Shown one piece after another: positions 6,634 through 13,826 of a stretch of DNA of 19,745 bases. Both the position numbers and the translations under genes were made by a program. Each line of letters starts with the position of its first letter. Position 1 is the first letter of the stretch. This DNA comes from Roseobacter sp. (lineage in GTDB: Bacteria > Pseudomonadota > Alphaproteobacteria > Rhodobacterales > Rhodobacteraceae): positions 1 through 19,745 of the forward strand of contig JAGXHB010000061.1 of the NCBI GenBank assembly GCA_024636425.1, read 5' to 3'. The notes under the pieces are model-generated. The model saw only the letters and a list, made by a program, of their open reading frames with translations, had not been told where the DNA came from and did no database searches.

Positions 6634-7344
6634 ATGTCTGAACCGCTGGTCCTGTTGCCGGGCCTGATGTGCGATGCCCGCGTGTTCTGGCCCCAGATCG
6701 CGGAGCTTTCTGCCTTTATGGCCGTGACGGTCGCCCCCGTGACCCAAGGCGAGCGGATCGAGGAAATCGCGTCGAACCTGCTGGACCAGTTGCCCAAACG
6801 CTTTGCGCTTGCCGGTTTGGGGCTGGGGGGGATGGTCGCCCTCGAGCTTTTGCGGCGTGCGCCCGACCGCATCAGCAGGATCGCGCTGATCGATACCAGC
6901 CCGCTGGCCGAAACCCCGCAAGCCGCTGCCGCGCGCGAAATGCTGATCGTCAAGGCGCGGTCCGGCAAGATGTCAGAGGTGATGCGCGCCGAGGTGCAGC
7001 CGACCTATCTGGCACCCGGACCCGACCGTGCCACGGTGATGGATATTGTGCTGGATATGGCAGATACGCTTGGGCCCGAAGTCTATGTCAGGCAGGCGCG
7101 CGCGATGCAGCGCTGCCGCGACCAGCAGGCAGTCTTGCGCAAATGCAAAGTTCCTGCGCTGGTGATGTGCGGGGCTTTCGACAAGATCAATCCGGTCAAG
7201 CGCCAAAGCTTTATGGCCGAACTGATCCCGAATGCGCGATTGACCGTGATCGACGACGCTGGCCATTTACCGACGCTGGAACAGCCACAGGCAAGCACCG
7301 GGGCGCTGCTGGACTGGATGAAGATGCCACTGGTGCTAAGCTGA
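6634..7344 (+). CDS. Alpha/beta-hydrolase fold protein lacking the nucleophile
   Basis: 236 residues from the ATG at 6634, which has AGGA six bases upstream; an in-frame ATG at 6586 would add a basic, low-complexity leader. The fold is clear: LLPGLMCD oxyanion region (about 7-14), elbow GLGLGG (61-66), acid Asp183 in MCGAFDKINP and His211 in DDAGHLPTLEQP. The nucleophile position of the elbow is Gly63 (codon GGG at 6820-6822) rather than Ser, Cys or Asp, while Asp and His are kept. Two base changes separate GGG from the nearest Ser codons other than AGC/AGT-to-GGC/GGT type changes, so a single read error is unlikely. It may be a non-catalytic binding protein or use another mechanism. It is the last gene of the plus-strand cluster. 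Confidence 0.85.
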   Translation: MSEPLVLLPGLMCDARVFWPQIAELSAFMAVTVAPVTQGERIEEIASNLLDQLPKRFALAGLGLGGMVALELLRRAPDRISRIALIDTSPLAETPQAAAAREMLIVKARSGKMSEVMRAEVQPTYLAPGPDRATVMDIVLDMADTLGPEVYVRQARAMQRCRDQQAVLRKCKVPALVMCGAFDKINPVKRQSFMAELIPNARLTVIDDAGHLPTLEQPQASTGALLDWMKMPLVLS

Positions 7345-7352
7345 AGGGCCGG

Positions 7353-7943
7353 TCAGCGCAGACTTGCCATAATCTCGCGACGCCTGTCGGGGTCCACGAC
7401 GGTAACAGGTGCAACCGGTTCCAGCGTCTCTGGGTTGAAAAACGGTGTGTTCCGCCAGTGGCCGGACAGCCGGCTTGCCACAGTTTGTGAAAACATGCGC
7501 CACACGAAAGGCGTCATGCCCTTGTGCTTGGGTTTGCCACCCGGATTGGGCATGAACGCCTTTGTGACAACTTTGCCTATCGCGTCCTGATCGGAAAGCA
7601 GCGGGGTGCGGATGCTCGCAAACGCGATCTTGGGATTGCGCAGCGTATTGGCCAGAACGGACCCGCAGCAGGACGCATGCCAGCGCAGGATATTGCGGGG
7701 GCCAAAGGAAAACACCGCGATCCTGTCAGCCCCTTGGGTGAATACGATGCGGTCGGGCGAGGTCTGGAACAAATGCACCGGCTTGGAGAGCGGGTCGGGC
7801 TGGTCCGCATAGAGTTCGGCCACGCGACAATCGGTGCAATAGCAGGCGACATGCGTGCCCGTCGAGGGGGACGCGCCGCGCACGATCCCCTGAACGGTGC
7901 CGCATCCGCAGCTAAAGGAGACGTCGCGCGGCGCTTTGCCCAT
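7353..7943 (-). CDS. GFA/CENP-V-like Cys-rich zinc protein (DUF6151-like)
   Basis: 196-residue protein with the Cys pattern of the GFA/CENP-V (Mss4-like) fold: SCGCG (Cys12, Cys14), CYCTDC (Cys34, 36, 39) and SCCGS (Cys92, Cys93). These are expected to bind one or two zinc ions. A basic Pro/Gly/Lys stretch near 132-142 and a C-terminal extension beyond the core are unlike the short GFA enzymes and closer to DUF6151 proteins, whose function is not known to me. Its ATG directly follows the phaZ stop (TGAATG at 7946-7941), so it is translated with phaZ. It is convergent with the hydrolase gene; only eight bases separate the two stops and no terminator is visible. Confidence 0.8.
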   Translation of the reverse strand: MGKAPRDVSFSCGCGTVQGIVRGASPSTGTHVACYCTDCRVAELYADQPDPLSKPVHLFQTSPDRIVFTQGADRIAVFSFGPRNILRWHASCCGSVLANTLRNPKIAFASIRTPLLSDQDAIGKVVTKAFMPNPGGKPKHKGMTPFVWRMFSQTVASRLSGHWRNTPFFNPETLEPVAPVTVVDPDRRREIMASLR

Positions 7944-9233
7944 TCACGCGGCCGCGTTCTTGTTCGCAGCGTTCTTTTTTACAGCGCTCTTTTCGCTGGC
8001 CCCGTTCTGGTTGTCGTCAATGAACTTCAGCACCAGTGGCCGGATGTTGTTGCGCCAGCTGCTGCCCGCGAAGATGCCGTAGTGACCGGCTCCGTCTTCG
8101 AGATGGCTCGCCTTTTTGCTGTCGGGCAGGCCGGTGCACAGATCAAGGGCTGCGACGCACTGACCGGGCGCTGAAATGTCGTCTTTCGTGCCTTCGACGG
8201 TCTTGACCGCGACAGTCGTGATCTTGCCGATATCGACAGGCTTGCCCGCGACGGTGAAGGCGTTGTGGCCGATTTCGTTGTTCTTGAAGATACGCTCCAC
8301 CGTGGAGAGATAGAATTCGGCGGGCATGTCCATCACGGCAAGGTATTCGTCATAGAAGCTGTTGTGCTTGTCGAAATCGCTGGCCTCACCTTGGGCGGTG
8401 CGCATGATCTGGTCACGGAACGCCTTGGTGTGCGTCTCCATGTTCATGGTGATGAAGGAATTGAGCTGCAACAGACCCGGATAGACCTTGCGGCCAACGC
8501 CCTTGTGTTTGAAGCCGACGCGCTGGATCATCATTTCCTTCAGATGCCCCATCTCCACGCGGTGGCCGAAATCGGTCACCTCGGTCGGGGCGGCCTCCGT
8601 GTCGATGGGGCCGCCGATCAGGGTCAGGGAGCTGGGTTGCGCATCCGGCTCTTCCTCGGCCAGATAGGCCGTGGCGGCGAGCGTCAGCGGCGCAGGCTGG
8701 CAGACGGCGATGACATGCACGTCGGGGCCAAGGTGGCGCATGTAGTTCACCAGATAGAGGGTGTAATCCTCGACGTCGAACTTGCCGGCGCTGACGGGGA
8801 TGTCGCGGGCATTGTGCCAGTCGGTGATGTAAAGATCGGCGTCGGGGATCAGGCTGATCACGGTTTTACGCAACAGCGTCGCATAGTGTCCCGACATCGG
8901 TGCGACCAGCAGGATCTTGCGCTTGGGCAGCTCGCGGCCCTGAACGACGAAATGGACCAGATCACCGAAGGGGCCCTCGATCTCTTTCTCGATCATCACA
9001 GGATGGTCGGCACCGTCGGCACCCACCATCGGTGGAATGTTCCAGTCAGGCTTGACCACCATGCGGGCGAAACTGCGTTCGGTGACTTCGCCCCACGCGG
9101 CCATCCAGTTCAGCGCCGGGTTCGGGACTGCGGCAAACGCCGGGTAGGACGCCATCGCCTGCGCGGTCGCACCAAGCCATTGATTGGTGTTCCGGATTGT
9201 TTCCATTAGATCGTAAGATGCCATATACTTCAT
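7944..9233 (-). CDS. phaZ: Intracellular polyhydroxyalkanoate depolymerase
   Basis: 429-residue cytoplasmic enzyme that hydrolyses native short-chain PHA granules. It is a Cys-type hydrolase of the PhaZ1 family: catalytic Cys178 in VIAVCQPAPL, probable acid Asp351/352 in EGTKDDIS and His384 in GAGHYGIFAG, at positions near those known for the Ralstonia enzyme (Cys183, Asp355, His388). The start at 9233 (MKYMASYDLMET) has AGGAG upstream; a longer frame to 9317 crosses the probable PhaR site and is not family-like. The C-terminus ends in a Lys/Ala/Asn-rich tail (about 412-429). It is divergent from phaC and followed without a gap by the GFA-like gene. Confidence 0.97.
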   Translation of the reverse strand: MKYMASYDLMETIRNTNQWLGATAQAMASYPAFAAVPNPALNWMAAWGEVTERSFARMVVKPDWNIPPMVGADGADHPVMIEKEIEGPFGDLVHFVVQGRELPKRKILLVAPMSGHYATLLRKTVISLIPDADLYITDWHNARDIPVSAGKFDVEDYTLYLVNYMRHLGPDVHVIAVCQPAPLTLAATAYLAEEEPDAQPSSLTLIGGPIDTEAAPTEVTDFGHRVEMGHLKEMMIQRVGFKHKGVGRKVYPGLLQLNSFITMNMETHTKAFRDQIMRTAQGEASDFDKHNSFYDEYLAVMDMPAEFYLSTVERIFKNNEIGHNAFTVAGKPVDIGKITTVAVKTVEGTKDDISAPGQCVAALDLCTGLPDSKKASHLEDGAGHYGIFAGSSWRNNIRPLVLKFIDDNQNGASEKSAVKKNAANKNAAA

Positions 9234-9305
9234 GAGGGGTCTCCTTTTGGTTGGCCCTGTAGGTGGGCGCTCCGCCGATCCCCTCTCAGGCTGGTCGGCG
9301 CGATG

Positions 9306-9317
9306 CTGCATCTGCAA
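9306..9317. promoter_or_regulatory. Probable PhaR operator between phaZ and phaC
   Basis: CTGC-ATCT-GCAA matches the PhaR site described for Paracoccus denitrificans (CTGC-N3/4-GCAG) with one mismatch at the last base. It lies 21 bases before the phaC start and in the shared 105-base region between phaZ and phaC. It could repress phaC, and possibly phaZ, when free polymer is absent. Confidence 0.5.
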
Positions 9318-9338
9318 ACATAGGGAGGATTGGTTATC

Positions 9339-11147
9339 ATGACAACAAAAACAACAAATCTGCCTGACGAGAGTGCTGCTGCGCTTGCGCGGATGACCGA
9401 GAACATGGGCAAAGTCGAAGCTCTTGCCGCGCGGTTGTCACAAATCATGGTGGGCCGGGAGACGCATCAGGCGAGCCTTGATGCGCCGAATCAGGAGTTG
9501 TTTACCAAAGCGGCGCAATCCTACTGGACCGAAGCAGTGCATAACCCGGCCAAGCTGATCGAGCATCAGGTCGCGTTTTGGGGCAAGACCATGTCCCATT
9601 TCATGGAAGCGCAGCAGGCGCTGGCCAAGGGCAAGCTGGAAGCACCCGAGGACAAGACCGCCAACAACGATCGCCGCTTTGCCAACCCCTTGTGGGAAAG
9701 CCACCCCTATTTCAACTTCATAAAGCAGCAGTACCTGATCAACGCAGAAGCGTTACAGACCGCTGTCAGCGAAGTCAGCGACCTTGATCCGCGCGAAAAG
9801 CAGCGGTTGCAGTATTTCAGCCGCCAGATCATCGACATGATGAGCCCGACCAACTTTCTTGCGACCAACCCCGACGCGCTGGAGCGTGCTGTGGAAACCG
9901 AAGGCGAAAGCCTGATCAAGGGGCTGGAGAATCTGATCGCGGATCTGGAGGCGAACAACGGCGAACTGGTCGTGCGTCTGGCCGATGAAAACGCGTTTGA
10001 GCTGGGCCGCAACATCGCCACGTCGCCGGGCAAGGTGGTGTTTCGCAACCGCATGTTCGAGCTGATCCAGTACAGCCCCAGCACCGAAAAGGTGCATGCC
10101 ACGCCGATCGTGATTTTCCCGCCGTGGATCAACAAATACTACATTCTTGATCTGAAAGAGCAGAACAGTCTGGTCAAATGGATCGTGGATCAGGGCTATA
10201 CCCTGTTCATGGTCTCATGGGTCAATCCGGACGCCAGCTACCGCGAGGTGGGCATGGGCGACTATATCGAAGAAGGTTTCCTGCGCGCCATTGACGAGGT
10301 CAAGAAGATCACCGGCGAAAAGAAGGTCAACGCGGTCGGCTATTGCATCGCGGGCACCACGCTGTCGCTGACCCTGTCGCTGATGAAACAGCGCGGCGAC
10401 AAATCGGTGAAGTCCGCAACCTTCTTTACGGCGCTGACGGATTTTTCCGATCAGGGGGAGTTCCAGCCCTTCCTGACCGACGATTTCATCGACGGGATCG
10501 AAGCCGAAACCAAAGACAAGGGGATCTTGCCGTCGATCATCATGGCGCGGACGTTCTCGTTTCTGCGCTCGAACGATCTGGTCTATGGGCCTGCGATCAA
10601 AAGCTACATGCTGGGCGATACGCCGCCCGCGTTCGATCTGCTGTACTGGAACGGGGACGGGGCGAACCTGCCCGAAAAGATGGCCATGGAATATCTGCGG
10701 GGGCTGTGCCAGCAGAACAAGCTGGCGGACGGGGGCTTTGATCTGCTGGGGCATCACCTCGAACTTGGAGACATCGATGTGCCGCTGATCGCCGTGGGCT
10801 GTGAAACCGATCACATTGCCCCCTGGAAGGACAGTTTCCGCGGCGTCCAGCAGATGGGCAGCAATGACAAGACATTCATCATGACCCAGTCCGGCCATAT
10901 CGCGGGGATCGTGAACCCCCCGAGCAAAGGCAAGTACGGGCATTATGTGAACGACGATCTGTCGCTGGACCATGGCGACTGGCTTGAGAGTGCTCAATTT
11001 CACAGCGGCTCGTGGTGGCCGCGATGGGGCGAATGGCTGAAGAATCAGGCGGGAAAGCAGGTTGATGCCCGGAAACCGGGCGACAATGGTCAGGAAATCA
11101 TCTGTGATGCGCCCGGCACCTATGTGGCCAGAAAGGCAACAGATTGA
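9339..11147 (+). CDS. phaC: Class I poly(3-hydroxyalkanoate) polymerase
   Basis: 602-residue PHA synthase that polymerises 3-hydroxyacyl-CoA on the granule surface. The N-terminal PhaC_N region contains FANPLWESHPYFNFIKQQYL (114-133). The alpha/beta core holds the catalytic triad: Cys336 in GYCIAGT, Asp491 in ETDHIAPW and His520 in SGHIAGIVNPP. The lipase-like box has Ala in place of the usual second Gly (GYCIAG rather than GYCxGG). The ATG at 9339 has GGGAGGA about 9 bases upstream; a TTG at 9330 is too close to that Shine-Dalgarno. No phaE is present, so it is a class I enzyme. It is divergent from phaZ and followed by phaP and phaR. Confidence 0.97.
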   Translation: MTTKTTNLPDESAAALARMTENMGKVEALAARLSQIMVGRETHQASLDAPNQELFTKAAQSYWTEAVHNPAKLIEHQVAFWGKTMSHFMEAQQALAKGKLEAPEDKTANNDRRFANPLWESHPYFNFIKQQYLINAEALQTAVSEVSDLDPREKQRLQYFSRQIIDMMSPTNFLATNPDALERAVETEGESLIKGLENLIADLEANNGELVVRLADENAFELGRNIATSPGKVVFRNRMFELIQYSPSTEKVHATPIVIFPPWINKYYILDLKEQNSLVKWIVDQGYTLFMVSWVNPDASYREVGMGDYIEEGFLRAIDEVKKITGEKKVNAVGYCIAGTTLSLTLSLMKQRGDKSVKSATFFTALTDFSDQGEFQPFLTDDFIDGIEAETKDKGILPSIIMARTFSFLRSNDLVYGPAIKSYMLGDTPPAFDLLYWNGDGANLPEKMAMEYLRGLCQQNKLADGGFDLLGHHLELGDIDVPLIAVGCETDHIAPWKDSFRGVQQMGSNDKTFIMTQSGHIAGIVNPPSKGKYGHYVNDDLSLDHGDWLESAQFHSGSWWPRWGEWLKNQAGKQVDARKPGDNGQEIICDAPGTYVARKATD

Positions 11148-11166
11148 TCTGATTGTTCTTTTTTTT
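11140..11166 (+). terminator. Weak terminator candidate after phaC
   Basis: A short palindrome (CAGATTGATCTG, 11140-11151) overlaps the phaC stop codon and is followed by TTGTTC and a run of eight T (11159-11166). The stem is only about four base pairs, but the T-run is strong. This could partly separate phaC from the strongly expressed phaP. Confidence 0.35.
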
Positions 11167-11186
11167 CGCAGAGGATTCCGGAAATG

Positions 11187-11197
11187 CTGCGATGCAG
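11187..11197. promoter_or_regulatory. PhaR operator 1 upstream of phaP
   Basis: CTGC-GAT-GCAG is an exact match to the CTGC-N3-GCAG dyad reported for PhaR of Paracoccus denitrificans. It lies just upstream of the -35 of the phaP promoter. Confidence 0.65.
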
Positions 11198-11204
11198 AAA
11201 AAAC

Positions 11205-11233
11205 TTGAAATGCCGCACTGCAGCATCTATGTA
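11205..11233 (+). promoter_or_regulatory. phaP: phaP promoter
   Basis: TTGAAA (11205-11210) and TATGTA (11228-11233) are separated by exactly 17 bases, an unusually good sigma-70 match for this genome. The start point would fall near 11240, giving a leader of about 50 bases. PhaR-type sites lie upstream of the -35 and inside the spacer, which fits direct repression by blocking polymerase. Confidence 0.65.
11213..11223. promoter_or_regulatory. PhaR operator 2 in phaP promoter spacer
   Basis: CCGC-ACT-GCAG departs from CTGC-N3-GCAG by one base and lies between the -35 and -10 of phaP. It is part of the 12-base word GCACTGCAGCAT (11215-11226), which recurs exactly upstream of phaR. Confidence 0.6.
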
Positions 11234-11291
11234 GGGTGCATCACAGCAAAGCGGCTGACGCCGCGTCACCTAACCACGAAAGAGAGTTATC

Positions 11292-11735
11292 ATGACCAAG
11301 ACACCTGATATCGCCGCGATGATGAAAGACATGATGGGCGCGTTCCCCGTTGACACAACAGCGATGAACGACGCGTTCAAAACAACAGCGACCCTGAACG
11401 AAAAGCTGTCCGGCGTTGCCCTGTCCGCTGCCGAGAAATCCGCCGAGATTTCGACAAAATGGCAGAAAGACACGCTTGCCAAGATGAGCGAAATGACAAA
11501 AGCCAAGTCCGAGCCTGCTGACTACGCAAAGGCGATGACCGAATTCACATCCGCTTCTGCCGAAGTCGCAGCCGAGCACATGGCCGCCTTCGCCGAGATC
11601 GCCAAGAAAGTCCAGATGGACACGGTCGAGCTGATGATGGCTGCCGGCAAGGACATGTCCGACGAAGCGTCGAAAGCTGTGAAAAAAGCCACAGACGACG
11701 CGACAGCGGCAACCAAGAAAGCCGCTGCGAAGTAA
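11292..11735 (+). CDS. phaP: Phasin, PHA granule-coating protein
   Basis: 147-residue helical, Ala/Lys/Met-rich protein without a signal peptide, typical of phasins. An N-terminal segment (IAAMMKDMMGAFPVD) is followed by long amphipathic helices and a Lys/Ala-rich tail (KKATDDATAATKKAAAK). Phasins cover the granule surface, limit granule fusion and are made in large amounts when polymer accumulates. GAGAG upstream serves as Shine-Dalgarno. It has its own strong promoter with PhaR sites and its own terminator, and sits between phaC and phaR. Identification rests on composition, length and position rather than catalytic residues. Confidence 0.92.
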   Translation: MTKTPDIAAMMKDMMGAFPVDTTAMNDAFKTTATLNEKLSGVALSAAEKSAEISTKWQKDTLAKMSEMTKAKSEPADYAKAMTEFTSASAEVAAEHMAAFAEIAKKVQMDTVELMMAAGKDMSDEASKAVKKATDDATAATKKAAAK

Positions 11736-11767
11736 TTCGCAACCGGCTCAAGTGTTTCATGAGTGTC

Positions 11768-11801
11768 AGGGCGGGCTTGCAAAAGCCTGCCCTTTCTTTT
11801 T
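11768..11801 (+). terminator. Intrinsic terminator of phaP
   Basis: AGGGCGGGCTT (11768-11778) pairs with AAGCCTGCCCT (11783-11793), with one G-U pair, around a GCAA tetraloop, and is followed by TTTCTTTTT. It is a strong Rho-independent terminator 32 bases after the phaP stop. Confidence 0.9.
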
Positions 11802-11819
11802 GCATTGCGCTGCCCTAGG

Positions 11820-11830
11820 CTGCACTGCAG
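11820..11830. promoter_or_regulatory. PhaR operator upstream of phaR (autoregulation)
   Basis: CTGC-ACT-GCAG is an exact match to the PhaR consensus and lies within a 12-base word (GCACTGCAGCAT, 11822-11833) shared with the phaP promoter. A possible -10 (TATTTT, 11835-11840) follows at once, but no good -35 is seen. The position fits negative autoregulation of phaR. Confidence 0.65.
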
Positions 11831-11854
11831 CATGTATTTTGGGGAGGATCCATC

Positions 11855-12418
11855 ATGGCCGAAAAAGCGAAACCCCTGCTGATCAAACGATATGCCAGCC
11901 GCCGGCTCTATAACACCGAGACGAGCGACTATGTCACGCTGGAGGATATTTCAGGCTTCATCCGCGATGGCCGCGAGGTCCAGATCGTCGATCTGAAATC
12001 AGGCGACGACCTGACGCGCCAATATCTGCTGCAGATCATCGCCGAACACGAAAGCCGTGGTGAATCCGTTCTGCCGGTAGATGTGCTGAACGATCTGGTG
12101 CGCAGCTATATGACCCCGGGTGCCAGCGTGGTGCCGCAATTCCTGCAGGCCTCGTTCGATATGCTGCGCGACGGTCAGTCGCGGGTGCTGGAGAACATGA
12201 ACACGATCAATCCCATGTCCAAGATGCCCGGCTTCGAGGTCATGCAAGCCCAGCAGGAAGCGTTCATGAAGGCGATGACCGGATCTTTGCCGCAAGCCTG
12301 GCCGGGCATGACCCCGTCCGAAAAGGGGACGCCCGCCAAGGGCGATCAGGACGAAAGCCTTGAGGCGATCAAGAAGCAGTTGAGCGACTTGCAGGAAAAG
12401 CTGTCAAAATTGAAGTGA
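11855..12418 (+). CDS. phaR: PHA synthesis repressor PhaR
   Basis: 187-residue regulator that binds DNA upstream of phasin genes and is released by binding PHA polymer. The N-terminal DNA-binding domain (PHB_acc_N) is unmistakable: IKRYASRRLYNTETSDYVTLEDI (about 10-32) and a following RDGREVQIVDLKSGDDLTRQYLLQII stretch. A PHB accumulation regulatory domain follows (about 70-110), then a Met/Gln-rich linker and a C-terminal coiled coil (EAIKKQLSDLQEKLSKLK). The start has GGGGAGGA upstream. Exact CTGC-N3-GCAG dyads before phaP and before phaR itself are its likely targets. Confidence 0.96.
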   Translation: MAEKAKPLLIKRYASRRLYNTETSDYVTLEDISGFIRDGREVQIVDLKSGDDLTRQYLLQIIAEHESRGESVLPVDVLNDLVRSYMTPGASVVPQFLQASFDMLRDGQSRVLENMNTINPMSKMPGFEVMQAQQEAFMKAMTGSLPQAWPGMTPSEKGTPAKGDQDESLEAIKKQLSDLQEKLSKLK

Positions 12419-12471
12419 TCCGGCGGACGCGCTATCGCGCGACATGATTTTCAGATGATCCGGCTGATGTG

Positions 12472-12499
12472 AGCCCACCCTTGCGAGGGTGGGCTTTTT
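12472..12499 (+). terminator. Intrinsic terminator of phaR
   Basis: AGCCCACCCT (12472-12481) and AGGGTGGGCT (12486-12495) form a perfect 10-bp stem with a TGCG loop, followed by a T-run. It lies 53 bases after the phaR stop. The opposite strand lacks a T-run, so it probably does not serve the convergent aminotransferase gene. Confidence 0.93.
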
Positions 12500-12553
12500 C
12501 GTGGCCTCCGGATGCCTCCGGAGGGAGTTTATCCGGCGAAATGAAGCAGCGGG

Positions 12554-13732
12554 TCAGGCTGCTTCGGCGTTGGTGACGGCCGCAACCGCGTCAAGCAGGA
12601 TGTCACTCACGGTATCAAGGTCCGAGACCGAAAGATGCACTGGCAACCGGACATCGCAGGCGGACATCAGCATCTTGCGGGCTTTCGGCAGCTCGGGCAG
12701 ATCCTTGATGAATTGCCAGTTCCAGAAGGCGCGCGCATTGTCGGTGCTTTGGCCGAAAACCTGCACCTTGACGCCCGCAGCCGCTGCGGCTGCTGCGAAG
12801 GCGCGGATCGTGGCATCATCCAGTCCGACCATGTTGAACTGGATGGAATCCGGTGCGCGGGTCTCAGGGGGGAGCGGGGCGGGCACGTCGATGAAGGGGG
12901 AGGCGTTAAGCTTTTCCGCGACATGGTCGTGGTTGCGCAGACCGTCCGCCACACGGCGCGGCAGTTCGGCCAGTTGCGGGCGCACAAGCGCGGCGGAGAG
13001 GTTGTTGAGCCGCAGGTTATAAAGCGGCAGCTTGTTCTGCCAGCGCGTACAGGCCTCTGCAATGTTGGGGTGCTTTTTCCAGTTATGCTCGTAGGCACCG
13101 GACATGATGATGGCGCGGGCGATCAGGTCGGCATCATCGGTGATCATGATCCCGCCTTCGCCGGCGTTGATCATCTTGTAGGACTGGAAGCTGAAGCAGC
13201 CGATTTTGCCGATGGTGCCGATCTTCCTGCCGTGCCAGAGGGTGCCGAGCGAATGGGCCGCGTCTTCGATCACGGGGATGTCTGCCGCGTCGCACAGCGC
13301 CATGATCGCGTCCATGTCCGATGTATGTCCGCGCATGTGGCTGATGATGACCGCATCGACCGTTGGCAGCTTGGCGGTGAAATCCGTCATGTCGATACGG
13401 TAGTTGTCAGCGACGTCGCACAGGACGGGCTGGCAGTTGGCATGCACGACCGACGAGGGGACTGCGGCGAAAGTGAAACCGGGTATCATCACCCGTGCGT
13501 TGTCGGGCAGATCCAGCGCCATCAGTGACAAGAACAGCGCTGCCGAACAGGATGACACGGCCAGCGCGTAGCGGCTGCCCATCATCTGAGCAAATTCCGC
13601 CTCGAGCAGGGACACGGGCGCATCTGAGGCTGCGGTGTAGCGAAAAAGATCGCCGCTTTGCAAAAGCCGTTCGATTTCAGCGCGTGCGCCTTCGGGGATG
13701 GGTTCGGCGCGGTGCATGTCGGGCAGGGTCAT
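12554..13732 (-). CDS. DegT/DnrJ/EryC1-family PLP aminotransferase
   Basis: 392-residue fold-type I PLP enzyme of the sugar aminotransferase family. Landmarks are SSCSAALFLSL (about 60-70, phosphate-binding region), EDAAHSLG (Asp157, contacts the PLP ring nitrogen) and SFQSYKMINAGEGG (Lys186, Schiff-base lysine). The region usually reading xHLYG appears as SHMRGHTSD (131-139), so the acceptor may not be a standard nucleotide-linked ketosugar. It stands alone, with no sugar-nucleotide or polysaccharide genes nearby, so the pathway cannot be inferred. The ATG at 13732 has AGGA nine bases upstream. The 94 bases upstream are AT-richer than surroundings, contain TTGACG on the minus strand and presumably hold the promoter. 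Confidence 0.9.
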   Translation of the reverse strand: MTLPDMHRAEPIPEGARAEIERLLQSGDLFRYTAASDAPVSLLEAEFAQMMGSRYALAVSSCSAALFLSLMALDLPDNARVMIPGFTFAAVPSSVVHANCQPVLCDVADNYRIDMTDFTAKLPTVDAVIISHMRGHTSDMDAIMALCDAADIPVIEDAAHSLGTLWHGRKIGTIGKIGCFSFQSYKMINAGEGGIMITDDADLIARAIIMSGAYEHNWKKHPNIAEACTRWQNKLPLYNLRLNNLSAALVRPQLAELPRRVADGLRNHDHVAEKLNASPFIDVPAPLPPETRAPDSIQFNMVGLDDATIRAFAAAAAAAGVKVQVFGQSTDNARAFWNWQFIKDLPELPKARKMLMSACDVRLPVHLSVSDLDTVSDILLDAVAAVTNAEAA

Positions 13733-13826
13733 ATTTCAAATTCCTGAATGTTAGTTTTCAACAACCTAAAACAAGCGTGTCCGTCAACCAAGCGTTATTG
13801 TCACCCGGATTGTGAATGTTTCGTGA

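Noticed and set aside
7345..7352. Terminator between the convergent hydrolase and GFA-like genes
   Set aside because: Only eight bases separate the stops and no hairpin or T-run is visible there.
8265..9209. 314-residue open frame on the plus strand, opposite phaZ
   Set aside because: phaZ has its full catalytic triad and family length on the minus strand; this frame has no recognisable domain.
9234..9317. Longer start for phaZ (28 extra residues)
   Set aside because: It would run through the PhaR-like site and the phaZ Shine-Dalgarno, and the extra residues are not family-like.
9330..9338. TTG start for phaC
   Set aside because: It directly abuts the GGGAGGA ribosome site; the ATG at 9339 has proper spacing.
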